Below the pieces are notes generated by a model, which saw nothing but the letters and a program-made list of their open reading frames with translations, had not been told where the DNA came from and did not search any database. The position numbers and the translations under genes are program-made. Below, in pieces: positions 7,060 through 13,787 of a stretch of DNA of 13,787 bases (position 1 is the first letter of the stretch; every line of letters starts with the position of its first letter). The stretch comes from Albidovulum sp. (GTDB taxonomy: Bacteria; Pseudomonadota; Alphaproteobacteria; Rhodobacterales; Rhodobacteraceae), in assembly GCA_030837785.1 (NCBI GenBank), contig JAUQYA010000123.1, forward strand, positions 1-13,787, written 5' to 3'.

Positions 7060-7689
7060 TCACTCCTTCCGGCTTGCCAGCGCGTTGACGGCCGCGACCG
7101 TGATCGCAGAACCGCCGAGCCGCCCCCTCACGACGAGCGACGGCGCCGGCAGATCAGCCATGAGTGCCTCTTTCGATTCCGCCGCGCCGACGAATCCCAC
7201 CGGACAGCCGATGATTGCCGCCGGGCGTGGGCAGGACGGATCTTCGAGCATGTTGAGAAGGTGGAAGAGCGCCGTCGGAGCGTTGCCGATGGCCACCACG
7301 GCGCCCCCGAGATCCGGCCGCCACAGTTCCAGCGCCGCGGCGGACCGGGTGTTGGCCATCGTCTTCGCCAGATCCGGCACGCCTGGGTCGTGGAGGGTGC
7401 AGATCACCGCGTTCCCGGCGGGAAGGCGGGCGCGCGTGATCCCCTCGCTGACCATCCGCGCGTCGCAGAGAACGGGCGCACCCGCTTCGAGAGCGGCGCG
7501 GGCGGCGATCGCCATGCCGGGCGAAAAGCGCACGTCGCGTTCAAGCCCGACCATCCCGGCGGCATGGATCATGCGGACGACGACGACCTCTTCCTCGGGC
7601 GTGAACCGCGAAAGATCGGCCTCGGCCCGGATCGTGGCAAAACTTTCAGCGTAGATCGCCGCGCCGTCGGTTTCATAGATGTGGGGCAT
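7060..7689 (-). CDS. cobH: Precorrin-8X methylmutase
   Basis: Moves the methyl group from C11 to C12 of precorrin-8X, giving hydrogenobyrinic acid. The protein has 209 residues, the usual size, and starts MPHIYETDGAAIYAESFATIR. The catalytic histidine is His42 in the VVVVRMIHAAGM segment, equivalent to His43 of the characterised CobH. Further family motifs are the VLCDARMVSEGIT stretch, RSAAALELW, VVAIGNAPTALFHLL, and IIGCPVGFVGAAESKEAL near the end. The ATG at 7689 lies 17 nt inside the end of cobG. The Shine-Dalgarno match is weak, so translation is probably coupled to cobG. It is followed after 2 nt by cobI. Confidence 0.97.
   Translation of the reverse strand: MPHIYETDGAAIYAESFATIRAEADLSRFTPEEEVVVVRMIHAAGMVGLERDVRFSPGMAIAARAALEAGAPVLCDARMVSEGITRARLPAGNAVICTLHDPGVPDLAKTMANTRSAAALELWRPDLGGAVVAIGNAPTALFHLLNMLEDPSCPRPAAIIGCPVGFVGAAESKEALMADLPAPSLVVRGRLGGSAITVAAVNALASRKE
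7063..7070 (-). promoter_or_regulatory. Ribosome-binding site deciding the cobI ATG start
   Basis: GGAAGGAG on the minus strand (7070-7063) lies 5 nt before ATG 7057 and directly touches the upstream GTG 7063. The spacing favours the ATG. The site is inside the last codons of cobH. Confidence 0.7.
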
Positions 7690-8848
7690 GGGTGGTCTCG
7701 GTCAGGTCAGTGATGGTCAGGGTGGCGGGGTCGAGCCCCGTGCCTCGTGGCGCGCCGCCGGCGGTGCCGTCGCGGATGATTGCGACCTTCCCGCCGGGCT
7801 GGCCGACCAGGGTGACATGCGCAGGTCCGGGGTGGGCGCAGCCCTTGGCGCAGCCGGAGACATGCAGGGTTTCTGCCGGGCGAAGCCTCGCGCTCAGACG
7901 CCGCGCAAGGTCGCGGGTGGCGATCAGCGCTTGCGGGCAGCCGGGTGCGCCGGTGCAGGCGGTCGTCCTCAGAAGCGGGCTGTCCGGATCGGTGACAAGC
8001 CCGGCAAGGTCAGGCACGCGCACCGCGCCCTCGATCAGGAGCATGCGCCAGGGCGTGAGCCGGATCGGGCCGATTCCGGCAAGAACAGACAGGGTTTCCG
8101 CGTCGGTCTGGCCGAAGGCAAAGGCCGCAAGCAGGCCGGGCGGCGTAGCACCGGGGCGCGGCGTTTGTCCCTGTTGCGGGTGCGGCACGGCGATAGTCCG
8201 GAACGGCTCTGGCAGCACGGCCCCGCGCGCCAGATGCGCCGCCATGCGGCCCCTGCCCGCCGGCGCGCCACCCGAGCCAAGGAACCAGCGCGCGAGATCG
8301 AGCGCAAGCGTGGCGGCCGTCGCCTCCGTTGCCCGCGCGGCGGTGGCGGCGCCGTCCGCCCGGACGATCAGGACGCCGTCCAGGCGTTCGATGCGGATGT
8401 CGGCCGGGGTCTCCGTCAGCACGGGCGCCGCGCCGCAATCGACGGCATAGCCGAATTTCGCGGGCGTGGCGGGGGCATCGCCGGCCGCAAGCGCCCCTTC
8501 AAGCGCGGCGCCGACAGCAAGCGTGGCGTCACCCGCGGACCAGAACGGCTGGACGACGATGTTGCGGCGGGTCTCGGAGGCGATGCTGTCGTCAATGAGG
8601 CCAAGCCCGCGCAGGCCGTCGATCAGCGGCGGATGGCCGGACTCGGTCACGCCACGGATCTGCAGATTCGCGCGGGCGGAAAGGTCGATCAGGCCATTGC
8701 CATGTCGCGCGGCGAGGTCCGCGATGCCCGCCGCCTGCACCTGCGTCAGCCGCCCCAGATGCGGGCGCACCCGCACGACGAGCCCGTCGCCCGACAGCAT
8801 CGGTCGCAGCGCGCCGGGGCACCAGCCCTGGATGACCGGCGCGCTCAT
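7673..8848 (-). CDS. cobG: Precorrin-3B synthase, oxygen-dependent
   Basis: Hydroxylates C20 of precorrin-3A and forms the lactone, using O2, to prepare ring contraction by CobJ. The 391-residue protein belongs to the nitrite/sulfite reductase superfamily. It starts MSAPVIQGWCPGALRPMLSG and has two ferredoxin-like half-domains. The [4Fe-4S] ligands lie near the end: Cys298 and Cys304 (Cx5C, in CTGAPGC) and Cys333 and Cys337 (Cx3C, in SGCAKGC). I use ATG 8848, which overlaps the cobN stop as ATGA and has GAGG 7 nt upstream. The same frame is open for about 400 further codons, but those are arginine- and glycine-rich shadow of cobN. The presence of CobG, rather than the unrelated CobZ used by Rhodobacter capsulatus, points to an aerobic route. 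It overlaps cobH by 17 nt. Confidence 0.95.
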   Translation of the reverse strand: MSAPVIQGWCPGALRPMLSGDGLVVRVRPHLGRLTQVQAAGIADLAARHGNGLIDLSARANLQIRGVTESGHPPLIDGLRGLGLIDDSIASETRRNIVVQPFWSAGDATLAVGAALEGALAAGDAPATPAKFGYAVDCGAAPVLTETPADIRIERLDGVLIVRADGAATAARATEATAATLALDLARWFLGSGGAPAGRGRMAAHLARGAVLPEPFRTIAVPHPQQGQTPRPGATPPGLLAAFAFGQTDAETLSVLAGIGPIRLTPWRMLLIEGAVRVPDLAGLVTDPDSPLLRTTACTGAPGCPQALIATRDLARRLSARLRPAETLHVSGCAKGCAHPGPAHVTLVGQPGGKVAIIRDGTAGGAPRGTGLDPATLTITDLTETTHAPHL

Positions 8849-11800
8849 CGGTTCGCCTCGATCGCCATCGAATTGCGCCGCGTGACCCAGAGCCCCGCAT
8901 CCCGCAGGGCGGCGAAGCGGTCGCGCAGCGCCTGGAGCGCCGCGGGGTTCTCGCGTTCCATGAAGGCCACCAGATCGGCGCGGCCGAGTGTCGCCTCGTG
9001 GTAGAGGTCGAAGAGATGGGCGGGTACGGCGCGCGCGAGCTGCGCGAAGGCCGCCATGTGGTCGAGGGTTGCCGCGATCTCGGCCGCGCCGCGGAAGCCG
9101 TGGCGCATCATGCCATCGGCCCAGGCGGGGTTGGCCGCGCGGGCTCGCACCACCCGGGCAATCTCTTCCGGCAGCGTGCGGGCGCGGGGCGCATCCGGCT
9201 GCGTCGCGTCGAGGTGATAGAGCGCCGGGCCGGTGCCGCCGAGCCGGGCGGCGGCGGCGGCAAACCCTCCCTCGTGCGCGGCGTAGTCGGAGGCGAGGAG
9301 AAGGTCGGTCTCGGCCAGGTCCTGGACATGGACGAAGCCATCGGCCCCCTTCACTTGCGCCTCCAGCGCCGCGCGGGCGGGATGCGCGGCGCCGGTCGCG
9401 TCGATCGCCCATGCCGAGCCGGACAGCCAGGCCTCTCCCGCCACTGCCCGGCCATCCGGCCCGTAGTCCTCGATTGCCTCGCCCATCGCCAGGCCATAAA
9501 GCCCCGGCTTCGGGCCGAAGACCCGCGGCGTGGCACGCAGGTAGGGATTGTCCCCGGCCGATTCCTCGCGGCCGGCAAGGGCCGCGGCGGCGGATTCGAA
9601 AAGCTGCGCGAGGCCCGGAAAAACGTCTCTGAACAGGCCGGAAACGCGCAGGGTGACGTCGATCCGAGGGCGGCGGAGAAGGGCGAGCGGGATCACCTCG
9701 AAGCCCGACACCCGCTCCGACCCCTCGTCCCATTTCGGGGCAAGCCCGGCGAGGTGCAGCGCCATCGCGAATTCCTCGCCTGCGGTGCGCATCGTGGCCG
9801 AGCCCCACAGGTCGACGACCAGTGCCCTTGGCCAGTCGCCGTGGTCCTGAAGATGGCGGCGCAGCAGCTCCTCGGCCAGCTTCACCCCCTGCGCATGGGC
9901 CGCGCGCGACGGCACGGCGCGCGGGTCTGTGGTGAAGAGGTTGCGCCCCGTCGGCAGCACGTCCGACCGCCCGCGAAACGGCGAGCCGGAGGGCCCCGCC
10001 TCGACCCGCCGCCCGTTCAGGGCGGCCAGAAGCCCCGCGCGTTCCTCGGCTCCGCATTGACCGGTGCCGAAGACATGGAGCCCGTCGCCGAACTGGCTTT
10101 CCTTGATGTCGCAGACGAAGCGGTCGATCCGGGTGATGGCTTCGGCGGGGGAAGCATCTTCGGGCAGACCCAGGTCGTTCTCCACGCCACGCCCGCGCGC
10201 CTCGTCGCGGATCGCCCGGATCAGCCGGTCACGGCGGGCGGGGTCGAGCCCGTCGGCGGTGGAATATTCGTCGAGCAGGCGTTCTAGGCGCGACAGCGGT
10301 TCCGGCACCGCACTGGCCGCGAGCGGTGGCGGCAGATGGCCGATGGTCACCGCGCCGATCCGCCGCTTGGCCTGCGCGGCTTCGCCGGGATCGTTGACGA
10401 TGAACGGATAGATCACCGGCAGCCCGCCCGTCAGCGTCTCGGGCCAGCACACGGCCGACAGCGCCACCGACTTGCCGGGCAGCCATTCGAGCGTGCCATG
10501 TGCCCCGATGTGGACGAGCGCGTCGACACCCTGCGCCCGCAGCCAGAGATAGAAGGCCACATAGGCGTGCCGCGGCGTGCGGCTGAGGTCGTGGTAGTCG
10601 TCCGACCGGGTCTTCACCTCGCCGCGCTCGGGCTGGAGCGCGACGATGGCCCGGCCCCGCCGCAGAGCGTGGAAGCGGAAATGGCCGCCGGCAACGGCGG
10701 GATCGGCCTCGGGCTCGCCCCAGGCGGCAAAAAGCGCCTCGCGGAGAGGCTCCGGCAGGGCGGAAAGCGAGTCTTCGTAGGCCGAAACCGGCCATTCCAG
10801 CCTTTCGGCGGCGAGGGCGGGGCCAAGGCTTTTGCCGGTCACTTCCGCCCCGATCAGCCCCAGAACCGTCTCTGCCGAGGCGAGCGCGTCGAGGCCGACG
10901 GCATGGGCGAGCTGCCAGGTCTTGCCGGGGTAGGTCGAGAGGACGAGGGCCGGCGCCCGATCCGCTGCCGGTGTCGCGGCGAGCCGGTGCCAGCCCGCCA
11001 CCCGATCGGCGATCGCCGCGATGCGGCCCGGATCGGCGCGGTGGGCAAAGCGGGCATATTGCAGATCGGGATCGCGGCGGCCGGGGCTCTTGAAGCTGGC
11101 GACGCCGGCAAAGATGCGGCCGTCCACCTCGGGCAGGACGACATGCATGGCGAGATCGGCGGGTGACAGCCCCCGGTCCGAGACCGCCCAGTCCTTCCGC
11201 CGCGCCGTCGAGAGCGCAACCTGGAACACCGGGCAGCCGGGCGCATCGAGCGGGGAAGGGCCGCCATCGGCCCCCCTCGCCGAAAACGCAGTGGCGTTGA
11301 CGATGGCCGCGGGAGCCAGGCGGGCAAGCTCGGTCCTGAGCCAGTCGGCGGCGCCGGCATCCTTGAGGCTTGCGGCGAAGGCGCCGATGGCGGCGAAGCC
11401 GCGCGCCTCCAGCGCCGCGATCAGCCCGTCCACCGGGTCGGTGTCGGCGGAGGTCAGGTAGGAGCGGTAGAAGGTTACGACGGCGAGTGGCCGGCCGGAC
11501 GCGTCAGGCGCGGGAACGACGCCGCGGCCGGGAAGATACCAGCCGAAGGCGGGCACCGTCTTTTCCCCCGCTACCGGCCCGGCATATAGGCCAGCCGCCA
11601 GCGACAGCTGCTGAAGCGCCGCCTGCGCGGCAATCGCGCCCCCGGCATCGCAGAGCGTCCGGAGCCGGCGCAGGGTCGAAACCGGAAGGGTGGACAGCGC
11701 ATCGAGCCGCGTGTCCTCGTGCCCGTCGGCGGGCAGGACGGCCAGCGCAATCCCGTTGCGGCGGGCCAGATCCTGGACCTGCGCAAGGCCATAGGGCCAG

Positions 11801-12075
11801 TAGCTTTCGCCGCCGATCAGGCGGATGAGAATGCCCTTCGCGCCAGGCAGCGTGCGCTCGACATAGGTATCGACCGACAGTGGATGGCGCAGCGCCACGA
11901 GGTTCGCCAGCCGCAGCGATGGCAACCTATCCCTGCCGCGGTGCCATCCTGCCGCGAAGGCGCCGAGGTCGCTGTCGGAAAACGACAGCACCACCAGATC
12001 GGCCGGGGTCTGGCCGAGGTCGGTGGGCGTGTCGGTTTCTTCCAGCCCGTGGCTTTCGCGGAAGATGACATGCAT
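8845..12075 (-). CDS. cobN: Aerobic cobaltochelatase large subunit CobN
   Basis: Large subunit of the ATP-dependent CobNST chelatase, which inserts Co(II) into hydrogenobyrinic acid a,c-diamide. It resembles the magnesium chelatase subunit BchH. The protein has 1076 residues and both ends look complete. The N-terminus has the SLRLANLVALRHPLSVDTYVERTL pattern (SLRLANLV, then HPLSVDTYVERTL) and LIGGESYWPYG. The centre has TRSDDYHDLSRTPRHAYVAF (split by family as DYHDL and HAYVAFYLWLR) and the signature IGAHGTLEWLPGKSVAL near residues 523-539. Later motifs are DGLHVFGTGQCG and VVDLWGSATMRTAGEE. It is shorter than the roughly 1275-residue Pseudomonas denitrificans protein. The ATG at 12075 follows cobW after 8 nt with a weak GAGG. 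CobS and CobT, the AAA+ partners, are not in this window. Location next to cobW fits cobalt hand-over. Confidence 0.96.
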   Translation of the reverse strand: MHVIFRESHGLEETDTPTDLGQTPADLVVLSFSDSDLGAFAAGWHRGRDRLPSLRLANLVALRHPLSVDTYVERTLPGAKGILIRLIGGESYWPYGLAQVQDLARRNGIALAVLPADGHEDTRLDALSTLPVSTLRRLRTLCDAGGAIAAQAALQQLSLAAGLYAGPVAGEKTVPAFGWYLPGRGVVPAPDASGRPLAVVTFYRSYLTSADTDPVDGLIAALEARGFAAIGAFAASLKDAGAADWLRTELARLAPAAIVNATAFSARGADGGPSPLDAPGCPVFQVALSTARRKDWAVSDRGLSPADLAMHVVLPEVDGRIFAGVASFKSPGRRDPDLQYARFAHRADPGRIAAIADRVAGWHRLAATPAADRAPALVLSTYPGKTWQLAHAVGLDALASAETVLGLIGAEVTGKSLGPALAAERLEWPVSAYEDSLSALPEPLREALFAAWGEPEADPAVAGGHFRFHALRRGRAIVALQPERGEVKTRSDDYHDLSRTPRHAYVAFYLWLRAQGVDALVHIGAHGTLEWLPGKSVALSAVCWPETLTGGLPVIYPFIVNDPGEAAQAKRRIGAVTIGHLPPPLAASAVPEPLSRLERLLDEYSTADGLDPARRDRLIRAIRDEARGRGVENDLGLPEDASPAEAITRIDRFVCDIKESQFGDGLHVFGTGQCGAEERAGLLAALNGRRVEAGPSGSPFRGRSDVLPTGRNLFTTDPRAVPSRAAHAQGVKLAEELLRRHLQDHGDWPRALVVDLWGSATMRTAGEEFAMALHLAGLAPKWDEGSERVSGFEVIPLALLRRPRIDVTLRVSGLFRDVFPGLAQLFESAAAALAGREESAGDNPYLRATPRVFGPKPGLYGLAMGEAIEDYGPDGRAVAGEAWLSGSAWAIDATGAAHPARAALEAQVKGADGFVHVQDLAETDLLLASDYAAHEGGFAAAAARLGGTGPALYHLDATQPDAPRARTLPEEIARVVRARAANPAWADGMMRHGFRGAAEIAATLDHMAAFAQLARAVPAHLFDLYHEATLGRADLVAFMERENPAALQALRDRFAALRDAGLWVTRRNSMAIEANR

Positions 12076-12083
12076 CGGGTGCC

Positions 12084-13133
12084 TCAGGCCTCCTGGTCTT
12101 GGGGCGCAAGCACGGCGCGAATCGCGTCAGGATCGACATCGTGATGCTCGGCGATGACGACGAGGCGCGTGGCGCGCGGGCTCTCGCCCCAGGGCCGGTC
12201 GAACTGTGCCCTCACCCGCTCACCGACCGCCTGGACCAGCATCCGCATCGGCTTGTCCCGGACGGCGACATAGCCCTTGACGCGCAGGATGTTCTGTTCG
12301 CGCGCAAGCCGCGCGATGGCCTCCTTCAGCGCCTCGGGGTCGGCGATCTCTGGCAACTCCATGACGACCGTGTCGAAATCGTCGTGTTCGTGATCCTCCG
12401 CGCCGTCATGGTGCGAGGGGCGGGAAGCCAGGTCGTCCTCGGCGGCGGCGTTCAAGCCGAGGATCAGCCGCGGGTCGATGCGGCCGTCCTCGACGGCGAG
12501 GATCGGCAGCCGGCGCGGCGCCTCGGCCTCGATCACGGCGCGCGCTGCCGCGATTGCCGCCGCATCGGCCAGATCGGCCTTGGTCAGCAGCACGATGTCG
12601 GCGCAGGCGATCTGGTCCTCGAAGACCTCGCTGAGGGGTGTTTCGTGGTCGATCGACTCATCGGCCGCGCGTTGCGCCTCGACGGCCACCACGTCCGGGG
12701 CGAAACGCCCCGCCGCCACTGCCTCGGCATCGGCGAGCGCCACCACCCCGTCGACCGTGATCCGCGAACGGATCGCCGGCCAGTCGAAGGCTTTCAGAAG
12801 CGGCTTCGGCAGCGCAAGGCCCGAGGTCTCGATCAGGATGTGGTCGGGCCGCTGCGGTAGCGCCATCAGCGCCTCGATCGTCGGGATGAAATCGTCGGCG
12901 ACGGTGCAGCAGATGCAGCCGTTGGCTAGCTCGACGATATTTTCCTCGGGGCACATCTCGTCGGCGCAGGATTTCAGGATCTCGCCATCCACGCCGACGC
13001 TGCCGAATTCGTTGACAAGGACGGCCAGCCGCCTGCCTTGCGGGTTCTGCATCAGATGACGGATCAGCGTCGTCTTGCCGGCGCCGAGAAAGCCGGTGAT
13101 GACGGTGACGGGAATCTTGCTCAGCGGGTCCAT
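12084..13133 (-). CDS. cobW: CobW, G3E-family GTPase, cobalt metallochaperone
   Basis: G3E GTPase thought to load Co(II) and supply it to the cobaltochelatase. For the Rhodobacter capsulatus CobW, GTP-dependent Co(II) binding has been shown. The 349-residue protein has the Walker A loop GFLGAGKTT (14-22), a NEFG segment (41-44), the metal-binding GCICC (72-76, cysteines 73, 75, 76), ETSGLALP after the Walker B strand, and the base-recognition motif TKAD (184-187). A histidine- and aspartate-rich linker (SHHDGAEDHEHDD, 240-252) joins the GTPase to the C-terminal CobW_C domain, and may bind metal. ATG 13133 directly follows the TGA of the upstream DUF1636 gene, with GGAG inside that gene's last codons. 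It is followed by cobN after 8 nt. Confidence 0.96.
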   Translation of the reverse strand: MDPLSKIPVTVITGFLGAGKTTLIRHLMQNPQGRRLAVLVNEFGSVGVDGEILKSCADEMCPEENIVELANGCICCTVADDFIPTIEALMALPQRPDHILIETSGLALPKPLLKAFDWPAIRSRITVDGVVALADAEAVAAGRFAPDVVAVEAQRAADESIDHETPLSEVFEDQIACADIVLLTKADLADAAAIAAARAVIEAEAPRRLPILAVEDGRIDPRLILGLNAAAEDDLASRPSHHDGAEDHEHDDFDTVVMELPEIADPEALKEAIARLAREQNILRVKGYVAVRDKPMRMLVQAVGERVRAQFDRPWGESPRATRLVVIAEHHDVDPDAIRAVLAPQDQEA

Positions 13134-13493
13134 TCAACTCTCCATCGGCGGGATGCGGGCAAGCGACTGCTTGCGGAAGATCACCGGGCGCTCGCGCCAG
13201 GGCACGAGCCCGTCGGGCGCGGCGGCGTAGGCGGCGGCACCGGCGAGGATGTCGGCGACATCCGCATCCGGATCCATGCCGCGGTAGACATAGGACCACC
13301 GGCCCGGACCCGAAAGGGCGATGTTGCAGCCGTGGTCGCAGGCCGAAAGACACTCCACCGGCACGATCCGCACGCCCCGGGGCGCCCCCACCGCCTCGAG
13401 CGCGGCCAGAAGCCGGGCACCAGGCGGCGTCCCGCCCTCCGGCAGAGGGCGGCCCATCTTGCAGGTCGTGCAGACATGGAGCGTTACCGTCAC
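13134..13493 (-). CDS. DUF1636 family small cysteine protein, right paralog, first gene after the riboswitch
   Basis: Predicted soluble protein of 119 residues with five cysteines: Cys8 and Cys11 (CTTC) at the start, and Cys48, Cys52 and Cys56 in VECLSACDHGC. The pattern CxxC...CxxxCxxxC suggests an iron-sulfur cluster or metal site. It starts MTVTLHVCTTC with GTG 13493; GTG 13496 directly before it is equally possible (AAGGA 8 or 5 nt upstream). The frame stays open to 13634, but that part is the riboswitch and leader. The C-terminal half (PGRWSYVYRG, then DADVADI, DG, RP and LARIP) parallels the left paralog. The stop touches the cobW ATG, so the two are probably coupled. Function is unknown. 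First position under the B12 riboswitch, next to the cobalt chaperone, suggests a cobalt-supply or redox role, as inference. Confidence 0.88.
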   Translation of the reverse strand: MTVTLHVCTTCKMGRPLPEGGTPPGARLLAALEAVGAPRGVRIVPVECLSACDHGCNIALSGPGRWSYVYRGMDPDADVADILAGAAAYAAAPDGLVPWRERPVIFRKQSLARIPPMES

Positions 13494-13501
13494 CACCGCA
13501 G

Positions 13502-13586
13502 TCCTTCCAGCCTGGGGAAAGGGGAGCGCCCGCGGGGGTCGCGCGTTCGACCCCGAGCCGGTTGCGGAACCCCCGTCCGCCGTCAC
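13502..13586 (-). promoter_or_regulatory. Riboswitch leader with hairpins, possible expression platform
   Basis: Between the riboswitch aptamer and the first gene the minus strand can form three short hairpins: GCGGA/TCCGC (13580-13564), GGGGTCG/CGACCCC with a 6-nt loop (13554-13535), and CTTTCC pairing with GGAAGG (13521-13503, one G-U pair), which would cover the Shine-Dalgarno of the DUF1636 gene. No U-tract follows any of them, so an intrinsic terminator is unlikely and control of translation start is the more natural reading. In DNA this GC-rich some hairpins arise by chance. Confidence 0.4.
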
Positions 13587-13787
13587 GTTCACGCGCTGGC
13601 AGGTCTCCCGGCTTGCGGATGTCGGGGCGGGCATCGCCCCGGCGGCCCTCCCGCCTTCCCGGCTTTCGCCAGTGGCTTCGGGGGACCTCTCCGGTCACGG
13701 TCGCGGGGGCGGCTGCGCTTCGGCGATGCGCCCGGATGGGTCGCAAAGCCGGTCGCATTCCCTCTTCGCCTGCCCTAAGACAGGAAC
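13587..13787 (-). promoter_or_regulatory. Cobalamin (B12) riboswitch of the cob cluster
   Basis: Read on the minus strand, the stretch contains GAAGAGGGAATGCGACCGG near the 5' end, the core block GCAGCCGCCCCCGCGAC (about 13700-13716), the B12 box GAAGCCACTGG (13669-13679), GGGAAGGCGGG, and the 3' motif GGGAGACCTGCCAGCG (13594-13609). These are the conserved parts of the AdoCbl riboswitch, in the right order. The 5' end GTTC can pair with GAAC at 13590-13587, so the aptamer seems to begin at, or just beyond, the right edge. The promoter is outside the window. It lies about 95 nt before the first gene and probably lowers expression of the minus-strand genes when adenosylcobalamin is plentiful. 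Confidence 0.95.

Noticed and set aside
8849..10057. Extended N-terminus of cobG in the same frame
   Set aside because: The extra residues are the frame-shifted shadow of cobN. The CobG family start MSAPVIQGWCPGALRP begins at 8848, at an ATGA overlap.
7679..10287. Plus-strand open frames of over 400 codons opposite cobG and cobN
   Set aside because: They are antisense to cobG and cobN, low in hydrophobic core patterns, and have no ribosome-binding site or motif support.
13494..13634. Extended N-terminus of the right DUF1636 protein
   Set aside because: The upstream frame runs through the leader and the conserved 3' part of the riboswitch, and the family N-terminus with CTTC starts at the GTG chosen.
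1..13787. Mobile elements, CRISPR arrays, tRNA or rRNA genes
   Set aside because: I saw no transposase-like frame, regular spaced repeats, or tRNA/rRNA-like sequence. Genes and riboswitches account for almost the whole window.

Overview
This is a GC-rich window from an alphaproteobacterium, most likely a member of the Rhodobacterales. That is an inference from base composition, the end-to-end packing of genes and the protein sequences, and I could not test it. Nearly all of the window is one aerobic (late cobalt insertion) cobalamin biosynthesis cluster. No mobile element, tRNA, rRNA or CRISPR array is visible, and no gene looks broken.

Layout, read leftward on the minus strand from the right edge: a cobalamin riboswitch (about 13787 to 13587); a leader of about 90 nt with three small hairpins; a DUF1636 small cysteine protein; cobW (G3E GTPase, cobalt chaperone); cobN (large cobaltochelatase subunit); cobG; cobH; cobI; cobJ. 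Next comes cobK, alone on the plus strand (4888-5634). The minus-strand series then resumes with cobL, cobE, cobM, cobB, cobA and a second, diverged DUF1636 protein. A second cobalamin riboswitch, also on the minus strand, starts about 75 nt after that last gene and is cut by the left edge. It must control a B12-regulated gene outside the window.

How the genes work together: CobA makes precorrin-2 from uroporphyrinogen III. CobI, CobG, CobJ, CobM, CobK, CobL and CobH carry the corrin ring from precorrin-2 to hydrogenobyrinic acid, although CobF, needed between CobM and CobK, is not encoded here. CobB amidates hydrogenobyrinic acid to the a,c-diamide. CobN, with CobS and CobT (also not here), inserts cobalt, which CobW is thought to supply. 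CobE is an accessory protein of the same pathway. The late steps (CobO, CobQ, CobC/D, CobP, CobU, CobV) are not in the window.

Most minus-strand junctions are 4-nt ATGA overlaps, so translation is probably coupled. The points most worth a second look are the pair of DUF1636 proteins at the two ends of the cluster, the antisense cobK lodged inside the minus-strand gene run with no intergenic DNA on either side, and the riboswitch at each end. The gene set is known biology. The DUF1636 proteins are the part whose function I cannot assign.
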